A stretch of 64,000 bases of DNA, taken from NCBI GenBank assembly GCA_016845145.1, contig JAERTE010000119.1, positions 1 to 64,000 of the forward strand, written 5' to 3'. The position numbers were made by a program, and so were the translations under genes. This DNA is from Rhodospirillaceae bacterium. Lineage in GTDB: Bacteria; Pseudomonadota; Alphaproteobacteria; Rhodospirillales; Casp-alpha2. Numbering within the stretch: the first letter of the stretch is position 1; each line of letters starts with the position of its first letter. Positions 52,135 through 60,590 of the stretch are shown piece after piece. A model generated the notes under the pieces. That model searched no databases, had not been told where the DNA came from, and saw nothing but the letters and a program-made list of their open reading frames with translations.

Positions 52135-53973
52135 ATGAAATGGATATACCAACAGTTTCCGGCATGGAAGACCGCTAGGCTCGGCACCCGGCTCGCCGCA
52201 CCCACGGTGGTCGCGATCGGGGTGATGATACTGGCAAGTTCGAGCTTTGCCGCGTCTGGCGATGAGGGGCTCGACTGGGTCGCCATGGCCATACAATTGG
52301 CCGGTGGATTGGCGATCTTCCTCTACGGCATGGACAAGATGGCCGAGGCACTAAAAATGGTGGCCGGCGATCACATGCGTGAAGTTTTGGGCCGGCTGAC
52401 CACCAATCGCATCATGGGCGTGCTGACCGGTGCCGGCGTCACCGCAGTGATCCAGTCCTCGTCAGTAACCACGGTCATGCTGGTCAGCTTCGTATCCGCC
52501 GACCTGATGTCTTTAACCCAGGCGATCGGCGTTATCTTCGGCGCCAACATCGGCACCACCATCACCGCCCAGATTATCGCATTCAAGGTGACGAAATGGG
52601 CTCTGCTTCTGGTGGCCGCCGGGTTCCTCATGGAATTCGCCAGCAACAAGGAGAAGATCCGCACCTACGGCGCCCTGGTCATGGGGCTCGGTATGATCTT
52701 CTTTGGCCTTGCCGTGATGAGCGCCGGGATGAAGCCCTTGCGCACTTATGAGCCTTTCATCACGTTGATGCAGGAGGTCTCAAACCCGCTCATCGGCATC
52801 CTCATCTCGCTTACCTTCACCGCCCTCGTACAATCATCATCGGCGACGACCGGTGTGATCATCGCCCTGGCCACGCAAGGCCTGATCAGCCTGGAGGCCG
52901 GCATCGCCCTGGCATTCGGTGCCAACATCGGTACGTGCGTGACCGCCGGTCTCGCCTGTATCGGCAAGCCCCGAGAGGCCGTCCGCGTGGCAGTTGCTCA
53001 TGTCACTTTCAATGTTATGGGCGTTCTGCTGGTTGTTTGGTTTATCGAACCCTTCGCCGATCTGGCGCGAAGTATCTCGCCGGCCTCGCCGAAACTCACA
53101 GGCGTAAATCAACTGGCCGCCGATTTGCCCCGGCAAGTGGCCAATGCCCACACCATCTTCAATGTCGGCGCGACGCTCTTGTTCCTGCCTTTCGCGGCCT
53201 TCATTGCGCGCTTCGCCGAATGGGCCGTGCCGGACCGGCCGATGCGGGACGATGAGATTGAAAACCATGTGAAACAACCTCGCTACCTGGACGATGGATT
53301 GCTCAAGACACCGTCTCTGGCCCTCGGCCGGGCACGCATGGAGGTCGGCCGTATGGGCGATTCCGTCTCTGACATGATGAAGGCGATCCTGCCGGCAATC
53401 CTCGAAAAGGATGAGACGGGCCTGCGCGAGGTGGAGGAGATGGATGCTGATGTCGACAATCTATACGCCAACATTATTCCCTACCTGCGCAAGATCAGAC
53501 TCGAAGGTCTGAGCGAGGAGCAAGGCCAGCAATTCACGGAGATCATCGAAGCTGCCACCAACCTGGAAAGTATCGGCGATATCATCGAAACCGATATGGT
53601 CAGCATTGGCCTGAATTCGATCGAAGAGAAGGTGGTTATCAGCGACGCAACGAGAAAGGTCATCACGCGTCTTCACGGCAAGGTCTCCAGAGCCCTGGAT
53701 TTGGCAACCCAGGCCTTGACCGGCAACGACGTCGAAGCAGCGCTTGCGGTCATTGGCATGAAAGCCGAAATCAACGCCATCGCCGAGGACGCCACGACCC
53801 ATTGCGCCGAGCGGTTGGTGGCTGACGATCCCAATCGCATGAACACCTACGCCCGCGAAGTCGAGATCATCGACCAATGCAAACGCATCTATTATTTCTC
53901 CAAGCGTATGAGCAAGGCAGTCGCGGCGGTTTCGTCGGCGGAAGAGGACATCATCTCCGAAGCCGCCGACTGA
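52135..53973 (+). CDS. Na+/phosphate cotransporter family protein (NptA type) with PhoU-like tail
   Basis: The 612-residue protein has a membrane domain with an inverted repeat, each half carrying the QSSS motif (AVIQSSSVTTVMLVSF; ALVQSSSATTGVIIAL) and GANIGT boxes (FGANIGTTITAQI; FGANIGTCVTAGLAC). A cytoplasmic helical PhoU-like region spans residues about 430-600. It takes up or exports phosphate with sodium. I chose ATG 52135, seven bases after GGAGAG; the frame is open to 52072. The downstream 30-residue basic-peptide gene faces it on the other strand. Confidence 0.92.
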   Translation: MKWIYQQFPAWKTARLGTRLAAPTVVAIGVMILASSSFAASGDEGLDWVAMAIQLAGGLAIFLYGMDKMAEALKMVAGDHMREVLGRLTTNRIMGVLTGAGVTAVIQSSSVTTVMLVSFVSADLMSLTQAIGVIFGANIGTTITAQIIAFKVTKWALLLVAAGFLMEFASNKEKIRTYGALVMGLGMIFFGLAVMSAGMKPLRTYEPFITLMQEVSNPLIGILISLTFTALVQSSSATTGVIIALATQGLISLEAGIALAFGANIGTCVTAGLACIGKPREAVRVAVAHVTFNVMGVLLVVWFIEPFADLARSISPASPKLTGVNQLAADLPRQVANAHTIFNVGATLLFLPFAAFIARFAEWAVPDRPMRDDEIENHVKQPRYLDDGLLKTPSLALGRARMEVGRMGDSVSDMMKAILPAILEKDETGLREVEEMDADVDNLYANIIPYLRKIRLEGLSEEQGQQFTEIIEAATNLESIGDIIETDMVSIGLNSIEEKVVISDATRKVITRLHGKVSRALDLATQALTGNDVEAALAVIGMKAEINAIAEDATTHCAERLVADDPNRMNTYAREVEIIDQCKRIYYFSKRMSKAVAAVSSAEEDIISEAAD

Positions 53974-54070
53974 GGTCGGAAAGAGACAGCAACTTCGGAA
54001 AAGACGCGGCGCTTGGAACAAGGCGAGACTTACACAGGCTCATTTGCCAGCGCCGTTGTTCATGGATAGG

Positions 54071-54124
54071 GAAAAAAGAAATCCCGGCAGGCGATGACGG
54101 GTGACGTCGAATGCTGCCGGGATT
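54071..54124 (-). terminator. Rho-independent terminator of the basic-peptide gene
   Basis: On the minus strand AATCCCGGCAG (54124-54114) and CTGCCGGGATT (54090-54080) pair perfectly over 11 bases around a 23-base loop. They are followed by a T-rich run (TTCTTTTTTC, 54080-54071). It lies 36 bases after the stop of the lysine-rich peptide gene. Confidence 0.75.
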
Positions 54125-54159
54125 GCTCAAAGCGCGTATTGCTAAGAGAGGTGACGCGA

Positions 54160-54252
54160 CTATTTCTTTTTCGCCTTTTTGATCGTCTTCTTAGCTTTCT
54201 TGATGGTTTTTTTCGCCTTCTTGATGACCTTCTTTGCTTTTTTATTCGCCAT
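54160..54252 (-). CDS. 30-residue lysine-rich basic peptide
   Basis: The peptide begins MANKKAKKVIKKAKKTIKKA and continues with one more copy of the repeat; it is built of three copies of a seven-residue unit (KKAKKTI or close) and is about half lysine, with no acidic residue. The start ATG at 54252 has an excellent site, GGAGG six bases upstream, and a perfect terminator follows the stop, so this is a real transcription unit and not a chance frame. It resembles the lysine-rich tails of bacterial histone-H1-like proteins, which bind DNA or RNA. Function is inference. Confidence 0.7.
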   Translation of the reverse strand: MANKKAKKVIKKAKKTIKKAKKTIKKAKKK

Positions 54253-54406
54253 TATTTCCTCCAAGATTGTGCTCAGAAAGCCTGAGCGATTGATAAAAAA
54301 CGTATCGTTCCGAAATACGCTACCCATCCCGTGATGAAATATCATTGATGTCGCTCAAGTGGGGGATTGCGCGCGAACGCCGATCATCTCCGGCCCGATA
54401 TCACGG

Positions 54407-55378
54407 CTATTGGATGGTTCTCCGCACTAAAACAAGATTGTCCAGTATCAGATTGGGTGACCAGATGAACCGAGCATCATTGTGCCGGTCATCGAATATG
54501 GCGGTGAAGTTTGTGTAAGACCGTTTATTGTCGACGCCAACCGTGTCGTTCGAAAACGTTGTCGCCCGAGGCCAGGATCTGTCGTCGAATGACTTTGCCG
54601 CCCAATTATCCGGCACCGGCCAATGTGCTGCTATCAAACCGTCGGCGCTGTGCCGGTTGGATGATGAGCAATGCCGGCTGTCACGCAGGCCGCCACTAAT
54701 CTTCAGGCACTCTCGGTTTTGCAGGGGGGCGATATAGTAGGTTTGAGCGCGCCAATCGGTGTCGGTAGTGGCGACCGTTTTGCCTTGTGCATCTTTTATG
54801 ACGGCTACGAAACCGCCATCGCCCGGATGATGAGATGCGCCCCAACCGGATTCGGTGCCGACGCCCAAATGTTCTTCCCAGTCCACCAGCTTAGCCGCAA
54901 GCGTGAACGGGCGCTTGGCCGTAAACCTGATGACGCTGCTGTTGAACGGCGTAAACGGCACCGGGTCAATGGCCAGCAGTTTTCCGTCGACGTAAAATTC
55001 AAAGTAGTTGTCGGCGAAAATATAGGCCGTGTAGACATCCGTGCCGCCGGCCTGGGTTCTGATCGGGAGGGCGTTCAGATCGATATCTCGGGGGCTGTCG
55101 TAACGTATGCCGCTGCAATCATTGTAGAGGTCGTCGGCAAACAGCGGCTTCGAATAGTGCACCGCCGCCGGCACTGTCCATTTGCTGCCGTCGGTGGCGG
55201 TAATTTCACCAATGGCGCTGGTTCGCGATCGACGGCCTCGGCATTCCATAAGGCCTGAATTGATGACACGGGCCTGGCCTTGAGAAAATATCGCCTGATC
55301 CCGTGCCCAGGCGGTTCCCTCCGAAAACAAGCTTGGCAAACCCAATAGGCCGATTACTAGCAGTCGAACAATAACCAT
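54407..55378 (-). CDS. Secreted hypothetical protein, 323 residues
   Basis: A signal peptide (VIVRLLVIGLLGLPSLF, ending near GTAWA) is followed by about 300 residues with no family I recognise. The middle reads YIFADNYFEFYVDGKLLAIDPVPF and later DNWAAKSFDDRSWPRATTF, resembling galactose-binding jelly-roll folds of the kind found in glycosidases and lectins; the Asp-x-Ser-Trp box supports this. Six or more cysteines suggest disulfides. It stands alone, divergent from the CoA-transferase gene. Confidence 0.65.
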   Translation of the reverse strand: MVIVRLLVIGLLGLPSLFSEGTAWARDQAIFSQGQARVINSGLMECRGRRSRTSAIGEITATDGSKWTVPAAVHYSKPLFADDLYNDCSGIRYDSPRDIDLNALPIRTQAGGTDVYTAYIFADNYFEFYVDGKLLAIDPVPFTPFNSSVIRFTAKRPFTLAAKLVDWEEHLGVGTESGWGASHHPGDGGFVAVIKDAQGKTVATTDTDWRAQTYYIAPLQNRECLKISGGLRDSRHCSSSNRHSADGLIAAHWPVPDNWAAKSFDDRSWPRATTFSNDTVGVDNKRSYTNFTAIFDDRHNDARFIWSPNLILDNLVLVRRTIQ

Positions 55379-55492
55379 GGTTGGTAGTTTACGATGGCGG
55401 TTGGGATTCTCAAACAGCCGCGTTTCCCCCTCTTTGCCACGCTACCACCCCCATGATAGATTTTCCGCCACCACAAGGGAGGAAGTTCCGAC

Positions 55493-56680
55493 ATGTCCGA
55501 TTATCAAGGCCCGTTGAGCCGTTTTACCGTTCTCGATCTGACCCGTGTACGGTCCGGCCCGACGGCCGTTCGTCATTTGGCCGATTGGGGGGCCAATGTG
55601 ATCAAGGTGGAGGCGCCAGCGGCGGTTGATAAGTCCAAGGGCATGGGCGGTGCGCGCAACGGGCCCGACTACCAGAACATCCATCGCAACAAACGCTCCT
55701 TGTCATTGAACCTGAAAGAGGCCGAAGGGCTTGAGATATTCAAGAAACTCGTCGCCGATGCCGATGTGGTGGTCGAAAACTACCGGCCCGACGTGAAGGC
55801 GCGCCTGGGCGTAGATTACGAAAGCCTAAAGGCGGTCAATCCGAGAATCATTTTGGCTTCTATCTCCGGCTTCGGCCAGGACGGGCCCTATGCCAGGCGT
55901 CCCGGCTTTGATCAGATCGCGCAGGGCATGGGCGGACTGATGTCGATCACCGGTAAACCCGGTGAAGGGCCGATGCGGGTCGGTATCCCTATCGCCGATC
56001 TGTCGTCCGGCAATTACGCGACCATCGCTATTCTGATTGCACTGCTGGAGCGCGAAACCTCGGGCGAGGGACAGTGGGTGCACACTTCGCTGCTCGAAGC
56101 GATGATCGCCATGCTGGATTTCCAGGCGGCACGTAGCTTGGTCGCCGGGGATACGCCGCAGCAGGCCGGCAATGACCATCCGACCTCAATCCCCACCGGC
56201 GTGTTCAAAACCAAGGACGGGCATATGAATATCGCGGCGGCGGGCGATGTCATGTGGGATCGGTTATGTGAGGTGCTGGACGCACCGGACATGCACGATC
56301 ACCCCGATTTCTGCAACGGTGCACAGCGCTCCATCAACCGCAACGGCGTCAATGCGGCGATCGAGGAATACACCGTGACCAAAACCTCCGCCGAATGGAT
56401 CGAGATCATGACCGAAGCCGGCGTGCCGTGCGGTCCGATCTATAACATTGGTGAAATGTTTGCCGACCCGCAGGTCGAGCATGTCGGCATCAAACATCCG
56501 GTGGAGCATCCTGAGCTGGGGGCCATGAACTTGGTTGGTCAGGCCATCAACCTGAGCCGCTATCAACCGCGCACCGGCATGCCCACACCCGATACCGGCC
56601 AACACACGGACGACGTGCTGACGGGAATCGGGTTCGATAGCGATGTCATCGCCGATTTGAAATCGCGGGGAATTGTCTGA
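55493..56680 (+). CDS. CaiB/BaiF-type CoA-transferase (class III)
   Basis: The 395-residue protein has the class III pattern: VLDLTRVRSGPTAVRHLADWGANVIKVE (split), NRNKRSLSLNLK-like segment (NIHRNKRSLSLNLKEAEG), ENYRPDVKARLGVDYESL, and GFGQDGPYARRPGFDQIAQGMGG with the catalytic Asp. It moves CoA between carboxylic acids. The gene has a GGGAGGA site before its ATG. A small coiled-coil gene and an acyl-CoA ligase follow, making a likely catabolic unit. Confidence 0.92.
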   Translation: MSDYQGPLSRFTVLDLTRVRSGPTAVRHLADWGANVIKVEAPAAVDKSKGMGGARNGPDYQNIHRNKRSLSLNLKEAEGLEIFKKLVADADVVVENYRPDVKARLGVDYESLKAVNPRIILASISGFGQDGPYARRPGFDQIAQGMGGLMSITGKPGEGPMRVGIPIADLSSGNYATIAILIALLERETSGEGQWVHTSLLEAMIAMLDFQAARSLVAGDTPQQAGNDHPTSIPTGVFKTKDGHMNIAAAGDVMWDRLCEVLDAPDMHDHPDFCNGAQRSINRNGVNAAIEEYTVTKTSAEWIEIMTEAGVPCGPIYNIGEMFADPQVEHVGIKHPVEHPELGAMNLVGQAINLSRYQPRTGMPTPDTGQHTDDVLTGIGFDSDVIADLKSRGIV

Positions 56681-56738
56681 ATTTCTTTGTTTGGTTTCTG
56701 GAAACAGAGAATGAATTATGCCATAATACCTATGTATT

Positions 56739-57017
56739 ATGGTACTAGTTAAATATAAAAACCGCATTCTCCTCGACACAGCGGCGGAACCGTCGCCGAA
56801 AACGCGACTCAGCAATGCCATGCGCGCGGTTGGTCAGGCACTTTCCAATCAGCAGGCGGAATTGGCGGCATTCAAGGCGAAGATGGCGGAACTTCGGGGC
56901 GCAGTGAAGGATATACACGAGAATGTCGACGATTACGCCGAAAGCGTTGAGAAGATAGACGTTGACGGCCTCAAGGAGACTGCGCGTAAACTCCGTGACG
57001 ATGCAGACGATACCTGA
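56739..57017 (+). CDS. Small coiled-coil hypothetical protein
   Basis: The 92-residue protein begins MVLVKYKNRILLDTAAEP and then forms one long helix, likely a coiled coil, with heptad-like spacing through SNAMRAVGQALSNQQAEL and AFKAKMAELRGAVKDIHE. It ends in an acidic DDADDT. No family is recognised. Its last seventeen bases overlap the start of the acyl-CoA ligase gene in another frame, so the two are coupled. Upstream is AT-rich DNA that could hold a promoter. Confidence 0.55.
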   Translation: MVLVKYKNRILLDTAAEPSPKTRLSNAMRAVGQALSNQQAELAAFKAKMAELRGAVKDIHENVDDYAESVEKIDVDGLKETARKLRDDADDT

Positions 57018-58584
57018 ACTTTTCCGCTCCGCCGCCGAGGCTGGCGTTTCCATACAGACCGATGTCCGCGCGGTCGGCCTTGCCGACCTTGAACAGCAAT
57101 CGCGCAGATTGGCCGCGGCACTGAAGGCATTGGGTGTTGGGCCCGGAGACCGGGTCGCGGCCTGGATGCCCAATTTGCCGGAATACCTCAGCTTCTACGC
57201 GGCTGCGGCGCGCCTGGGCGCCATTCTGGTAGCCGTTAACAATCGTTTCGGTGCGGCGGAAGTGGCGGACATCGTCGGGCGCTCGGACAGCAAGGTTTTG
57301 CTCGTGGCGGCCCAGGTGCGTGGCGTCGACTATATGGCGACCCTGAAGGCCATCGATGCGTCATCGTTGCCGGCGCTTCGGCATTTGGTTGTGATGGGTG
57401 AGACCGCGTCTGCGCCTTGGACGCACGTGCAGACAGTCGCGTTTGCCAGTTTGGCCGAAGCGGCACCCATGGATGATGACCAATCCGACCCCAACATTCT
57501 CTCCAATATTTTCACCACATCAGGCACCACGGCGGTGCCGAAGTTCGCCGCGCATGCGCAGGCTGGTGTGGTCGGGCATGCCCTGGACGTGGTCGACGTC
57601 ATGGAGATGCGCGCGCCCGGCACCGTCAGCTTGCAGCTGCTGCCGTTTTGCGGCGTGTTCGGTTTCGTGCAGGTGATCGCGGCGTTGGCGGCAGGGGCCA
57701 AGATGATCATGCCGTCGGGTTTCGATGCAGCCGAGGCGGCTCGCCTGGCGATCGGGCACAAGGCGACGCACGTGCTGGCTACCGATGATATGGTCCATCG
57801 TATGATTGAGCCGGGCTGTAACCTAGCCGGCTCGGATAAGCCGTTCCCCGACCTCAGGGCGTGCGCCTTCGCCTTGTTCAATACCTACCTCACCGATTTG
57901 CCCGCTCGGGCCGAAGCGCACGGCCTTCCCATGCTCGCCCCCTTCGGCATGAGCGAGGTGTTTTCTCTCTTCGGCATCCGCCGCCATCATCAACCCGTAG
58001 AAGACCGCCACCGCGCCGGTGGCACGCTGGTCAACCCGCAGGCTCGCGTTCGTGCCCGCAATACGGAGACCGGCGAGATTTTGCCTGACTTTGAGGCAGG
58101 TGAATTGGAACTCTCAAGCCCGCATTTGTTCCGTGAATACTTCGGCAATCCCGCGGCCACGCGCGCCGCCATGACCGAAGACGGGTATTTGAAAACCGGT
58201 GATGTGGGCTATACCGAGCCCGGTAACGCCTTCACTTATTTGCAGCGCGGCAATGACACGTTGCGGCTGAGCGGGTTTCTGGTCTCTCCCGCCGAGATCG
58301 AGGCGGCCGTCATGGCGGCACCTGGTGTCGCCGATGCACAGGTGGTGGCGGTCGGCACATCCGCAGGAAACCGCCCCGTGGCGTTCGTGATCCCTGAGCC
58401 CGGCCGGCAAGTCGACGAGCCGGAGGTGATCGCCGCTGTCGGCGAGACGCTGCCGAAGTTCAAGACGCCTGTGCGGGTGATCGGCGTGGGTGCCTTTCCG
58501 GTCACTGACGGAGCCAACGGCACCAAGATCCAGCGTGCGAAATTGCGACAGATGGCCGAGGCGGCGTTGGCGGGTGCGACATAA
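57001..58584 (+). CDS. AMP-dependent acyl-CoA ligase
   Basis: The 527-residue protein is an ANL-family enzyme: FTTSGTTAVPKFAAH (P-loop), LLPFCGVFGFVQ, the adenylate loop near GMSEVFSLFG, GYLKTGDVGYTE, and a closing GTKIQRAKL with the catalytic Lys. It activates a carboxylic acid to its CoA ester. The frame is open to 56962, but ATG 57001 gives the family N-terminus (MQTIPELFRSAAEAG) and overlaps the upstream coiled-coil gene by 17 bases. With the CoA-transferase it suggests an alternative route to the same or a related CoA ester. Confidence 0.9.
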   Translation: MQTIPELFRSAAEAGVSIQTDVRAVGLADLEQQSRRLAAALKALGVGPGDRVAAWMPNLPEYLSFYAAAARLGAILVAVNNRFGAAEVADIVGRSDSKVLLVAAQVRGVDYMATLKAIDASSLPALRHLVVMGETASAPWTHVQTVAFASLAEAAPMDDDQSDPNILSNIFTTSGTTAVPKFAAHAQAGVVGHALDVVDVMEMRAPGTVSLQLLPFCGVFGFVQVIAALAAGAKMIMPSGFDAAEAARLAIGHKATHVLATDDMVHRMIEPGCNLAGSDKPFPDLRACAFALFNTYLTDLPARAEAHGLPMLAPFGMSEVFSLFGIRRHHQPVEDRHRAGGTLVNPQARVRARNTETGEILPDFEAGELELSSPHLFREYFGNPAATRAAMTEDGYLKTGDVGYTEPGNAFTYLQRGNDTLRLSGFLVSPAEIEAAVMAAPGVADAQVVAVGTSAGNRPVAFVIPEPGRQVDEPEVIAAVGETLPKFKTPVRVIGVGAFPVTDGANGTKIQRAKLRQMAEAALAGAT

Positions 58585-58587
58585 GAG

Positions 58588-58620
58588 TCAGGGCGCAACC
58601 GTCGCCGGTCTGCGCCCTGA
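58588..58620. terminator. Hairpin between convergent genes (possible bidirectional terminator)
   Basis: TCAGGGCGCA at 58588-58597 and TGCGCCCTGA at 58611-58620 pair perfectly over ten bases around a 13-base loop. It lies between the ligase stop and the 3' end of the SnoaL-type gene. There is no T-tract on either strand, so its strength as a terminator is unclear. Confidence 0.45.
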
Positions 58621-58644
58621 AATCGAATTGATGATGTCGGTATC

Positions 58645-59235
58645 CTACTTCGGACTTAGACCCAACTGTTTCGCCATGGCCGCCATGTCGTAAATGATCA
58701 TTTCCTCGACCAATTTTTCATCCTTAACTTTCGCAACGGTGACCATTTTCATGGTAAATTTTTTGCCGTTCGGCGGGATGACGATGTCGGTGCCCGGCAG
58801 GTGCCAGGGCTGTGTGAAGGTGCCGCCGTTCCGGTGCACGGCACAGAGATAGTCGCCTTGGCCGATCAGCGTTACATAGGGTTGCTCAATCTTGTGGTCG
58901 GGGAACGCGTTGACGAAGCTCTGTACCACTTTCAGATGATCTGGCCGGTTGGTGGTCGGCGCTGAGGTGTCGGGACTGGTGACGACAACGTCATCTGAAT
59001 GACCATCATTGAAGCCTTTCCAGTCGCGCGCATTCATAGCAACGTCGGCCTTGGTCATGAGTGACAGATTGTATTTCACCCGTGCTTCCTCTGCCTTGTA
59101 CTTCGCCAGTTCGGTGCTCAGGGCGTCGATCTTCATTTGCAGTTGCTCGATAGTGGGGTTTGCGGCCAAAGCCGGTGTCATCATTAGCCCCATCACGAAA
59201 AGCGCCAATAGGGGGGTGGTGATTTGCTTTTTCAT
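58645..59235 (-). CDS. Secreted SnoaL/NTF2-like protein
   Basis: The 196-residue protein starts with a signal peptide (MKKQITTPLLALFVMGLMM, cleaved near ALA), then a heptad-rich stretch (TIEQLQMKIDALSTELAKYK) and a SnoaL-like polyketide-cyclase fold: ARDWKGFNDGHSDDVVV, DHLKVVQSFVNAFPDHKI, FTQPWHLPGTDIVIPPNG and EKLVEEMIIYD. The fold holds small ligands; no reaction can be named. I start at ATG 59235 with AAGGAG six bases upstream. It is the second gene of a short minus-strand operon behind the deleted SDR, divergent from the LysR gene. Confidence 0.82.
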   Translation of the reverse strand: MKKQITTPLLALFVMGLMMTPALAANPTIEQLQMKIDALSTELAKYKAEEARVKYNLSLMTKADVAMNARDWKGFNDGHSDDVVVTSPDTSAPTTNRPDHLKVVQSFVNAFPDHKIEQPYVTLIGQGDYLCAVHRNGGTFTQPWHLPGTDIVIPPNGKKFTMKMVTVAKVKDEKLVEEMIIYDMAAMAKQLGLSPK

Positions 59236-59249
59236 GGTGAACTCCTTTT

Positions 59250-59576
59250 TCATCGAGTGAGAGATTGTACGGCTTGGTGAATAACGATAGCCGCTCCGTT
59301 GTATTCAGGTGTCAGCGAACGTACGTAGAGTTGGGCAACGTCGGCCGCCGGCACGCCGCCTTTGCCCCAGCCCATTTTTTCCATGGCTTCGCGGACCGGT
59401 GGCGGGCTGACCGCACTGATGTGCTGGCCGCGAGGCATATCCAGCGCAGCGGCACCTACAAAACCCTCAAGTCCGGCGTTCAACGTGGTCGCGGCGATGA
59501 TGTCGTGTTGCGGCGACAGCGCGTCGACGACGGCCTCGCCGATGGTGCCGGTGGCGCCGATAACAAGAATACGCAT
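59250..59576 (-). pseudogene. Short-chain dehydrogenase with internal in-frame deletion
   Basis: The 108-residue product starts with an intact NAD(P)-binding end (MRILVIGATGTIGEAVVDAL, then SPQHDIIAAT) and ends with NAGLEGFVGAAALDMPRGQH, AVSPPPVREAMEKMG and VPAADVAQLYV, which are the C-terminal signature of about 200-residue SDRs. Roughly 90 residues between them, including the catalytic region, are missing; the seam is near residue 30 (about position 59487). The frame is not broken, so a stable but probably inactive protein could form. It sits 14 bases upstream of the SnoaL-type gene. Confidence 0.75.
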
Positions 59577-59640
59577 GGTTTTCTCCTGAAACAGGGTTGC
59601 AGTGTTTGCTTGCCAGGAAACATACATAAGTTGCGGATTT

Positions 59641-59674
59641 GGGATAAGTTAGATAATTTGAGATAGTTTATCCC
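59641..59674. promoter_or_regulatory. Inverted repeat at the LysR divergent control region
   Basis: GGGATAA at 59641-59647 and TTATCCC at 59668-59674 form an inverted repeat with a 20-base spacer. It lies 16 bases upstream of the LysR start and within the 113-bp region shared with the divergent SDR/SnoaL genes. LysR proteins bind such dyads, and autoregulation is common. Binding is inference. Confidence 0.55.
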
Positions 59675-59689
59675 ACTAATAGGGACAAA

Positions 59690-60589
59690 ATGGATCGCCT
59701 AGATGCCCTGAAAGCGTTTCTCGCCGTTGAGCGGTGTGGTGGCTTTGCGCCGGCTGCACGCGAGCTTGGAATGTCGACATCGGCCATGAGCCGCCATGTG
59801 CAGGGGTTGGAAGCCTGGTTTGGCGTGCAGTTGTTCCGTCGCACGACACGGAAGATCAGTCTGACCTCTGAGGGCGAACGCCATCTCGCCCAGGTGCAGC
59901 GGATTGTCAGCGAGATCGAAACGCTCGAAGCCGCTGTGCGGGGCATCGGTACGCATCCCAGCGGTGAGGTGCGGGTCACGGCGCCGAAGTTCTTTGCCCA
60001 GCGCTTCCTCGGTACCATGTTTTCAGACTTCCAAAACGCTTATCCGGATGTGAAATTGCGGCTCTACTTGATCGACCGTGTCGTCAATTTGGTTGAGGAA
60101 GGCTTCGATCTGGCGCTGCGCATAGGGCATTTGGAAGATTCGGATCTCATCGGCCGGCGGATTGCAACCATACGGACTTGCTTGGTTGCCGCACCCGATT
60201 ACATCGCCAGGCGGGGGCTGCCGAAAACCATCGACGACCTTCAGAACCACGACTGCATTGTCGATCTCACGCCCAGTCACGGCAGCCGTTGGCCTTTAAA
60301 GGACGGGCGCGGCCGGCGGCAAGTCGAAGTGCCGGGGCGTTTTTCCGCCAATGACGGCGAGATGGTTTGGCAAATGACTCTCAACGGCCAAGGCATTTCC
60401 CTGCTGCCGGATTTCTTCGTCACTGAAGATATCAACGCCGGTCGATTGGTGCCGCTGCTCAGTGAGTTCAGCGGCGAGGAGGTGGGGGTTTATGTGGTTT
60501 ATGTGCGCGAACCTCATCGCTCGGCTGCATTGCAGGCTTTGATTGACTGGTTTACGGACCAATTTAATTTCGGACAACAGGACGGGTGA
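59690..60589 (+). CDS. LysR-family transcriptional regulator
   Basis: The 299-residue protein has a typical N-terminal winged helix (MDRLDALKAFLAVERCGGFA, then GMSTSAMSRHVQGLEAWFGVQLF) and the effector-binding domain (GEVRVTAPKFFAQRFLG, DLALRIGHLEDSDLIGRRI, GQGISLLPDFFVTEDI). It is of the group near DNA-binding regulators of single-aromatic or oxidative genes. The next gene, a tricarballylate-dehydrogenase-like enzyme, starts two bases after its stop, so the regulator and enzyme are one operon. It also diverges from the SDR/SnoaL pair. Confidence 0.93.
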   Translation: MDRLDALKAFLAVERCGGFAPAARELGMSTSAMSRHVQGLEAWFGVQLFRRTTRKISLTSEGERHLAQVQRIVSEIETLEAAVRGIGTHPSGEVRVTAPKFFAQRFLGTMFSDFQNAYPDVKLRLYLIDRVVNLVEEGFDLALRIGHLEDSDLIGRRIATIRTCLVAAPDYIARRGLPKTIDDLQNHDCIVDLTPSHGSRWPLKDGRGRRQVEVPGRFSANDGEMVWQMTLNGQGISLLPDFFVTEDINAGRLVPLLSEFSGEEVGVYVVYVREPHRSAALQALIDWFTDQFNFGQQDG

Positions 60590-60590
60590 T

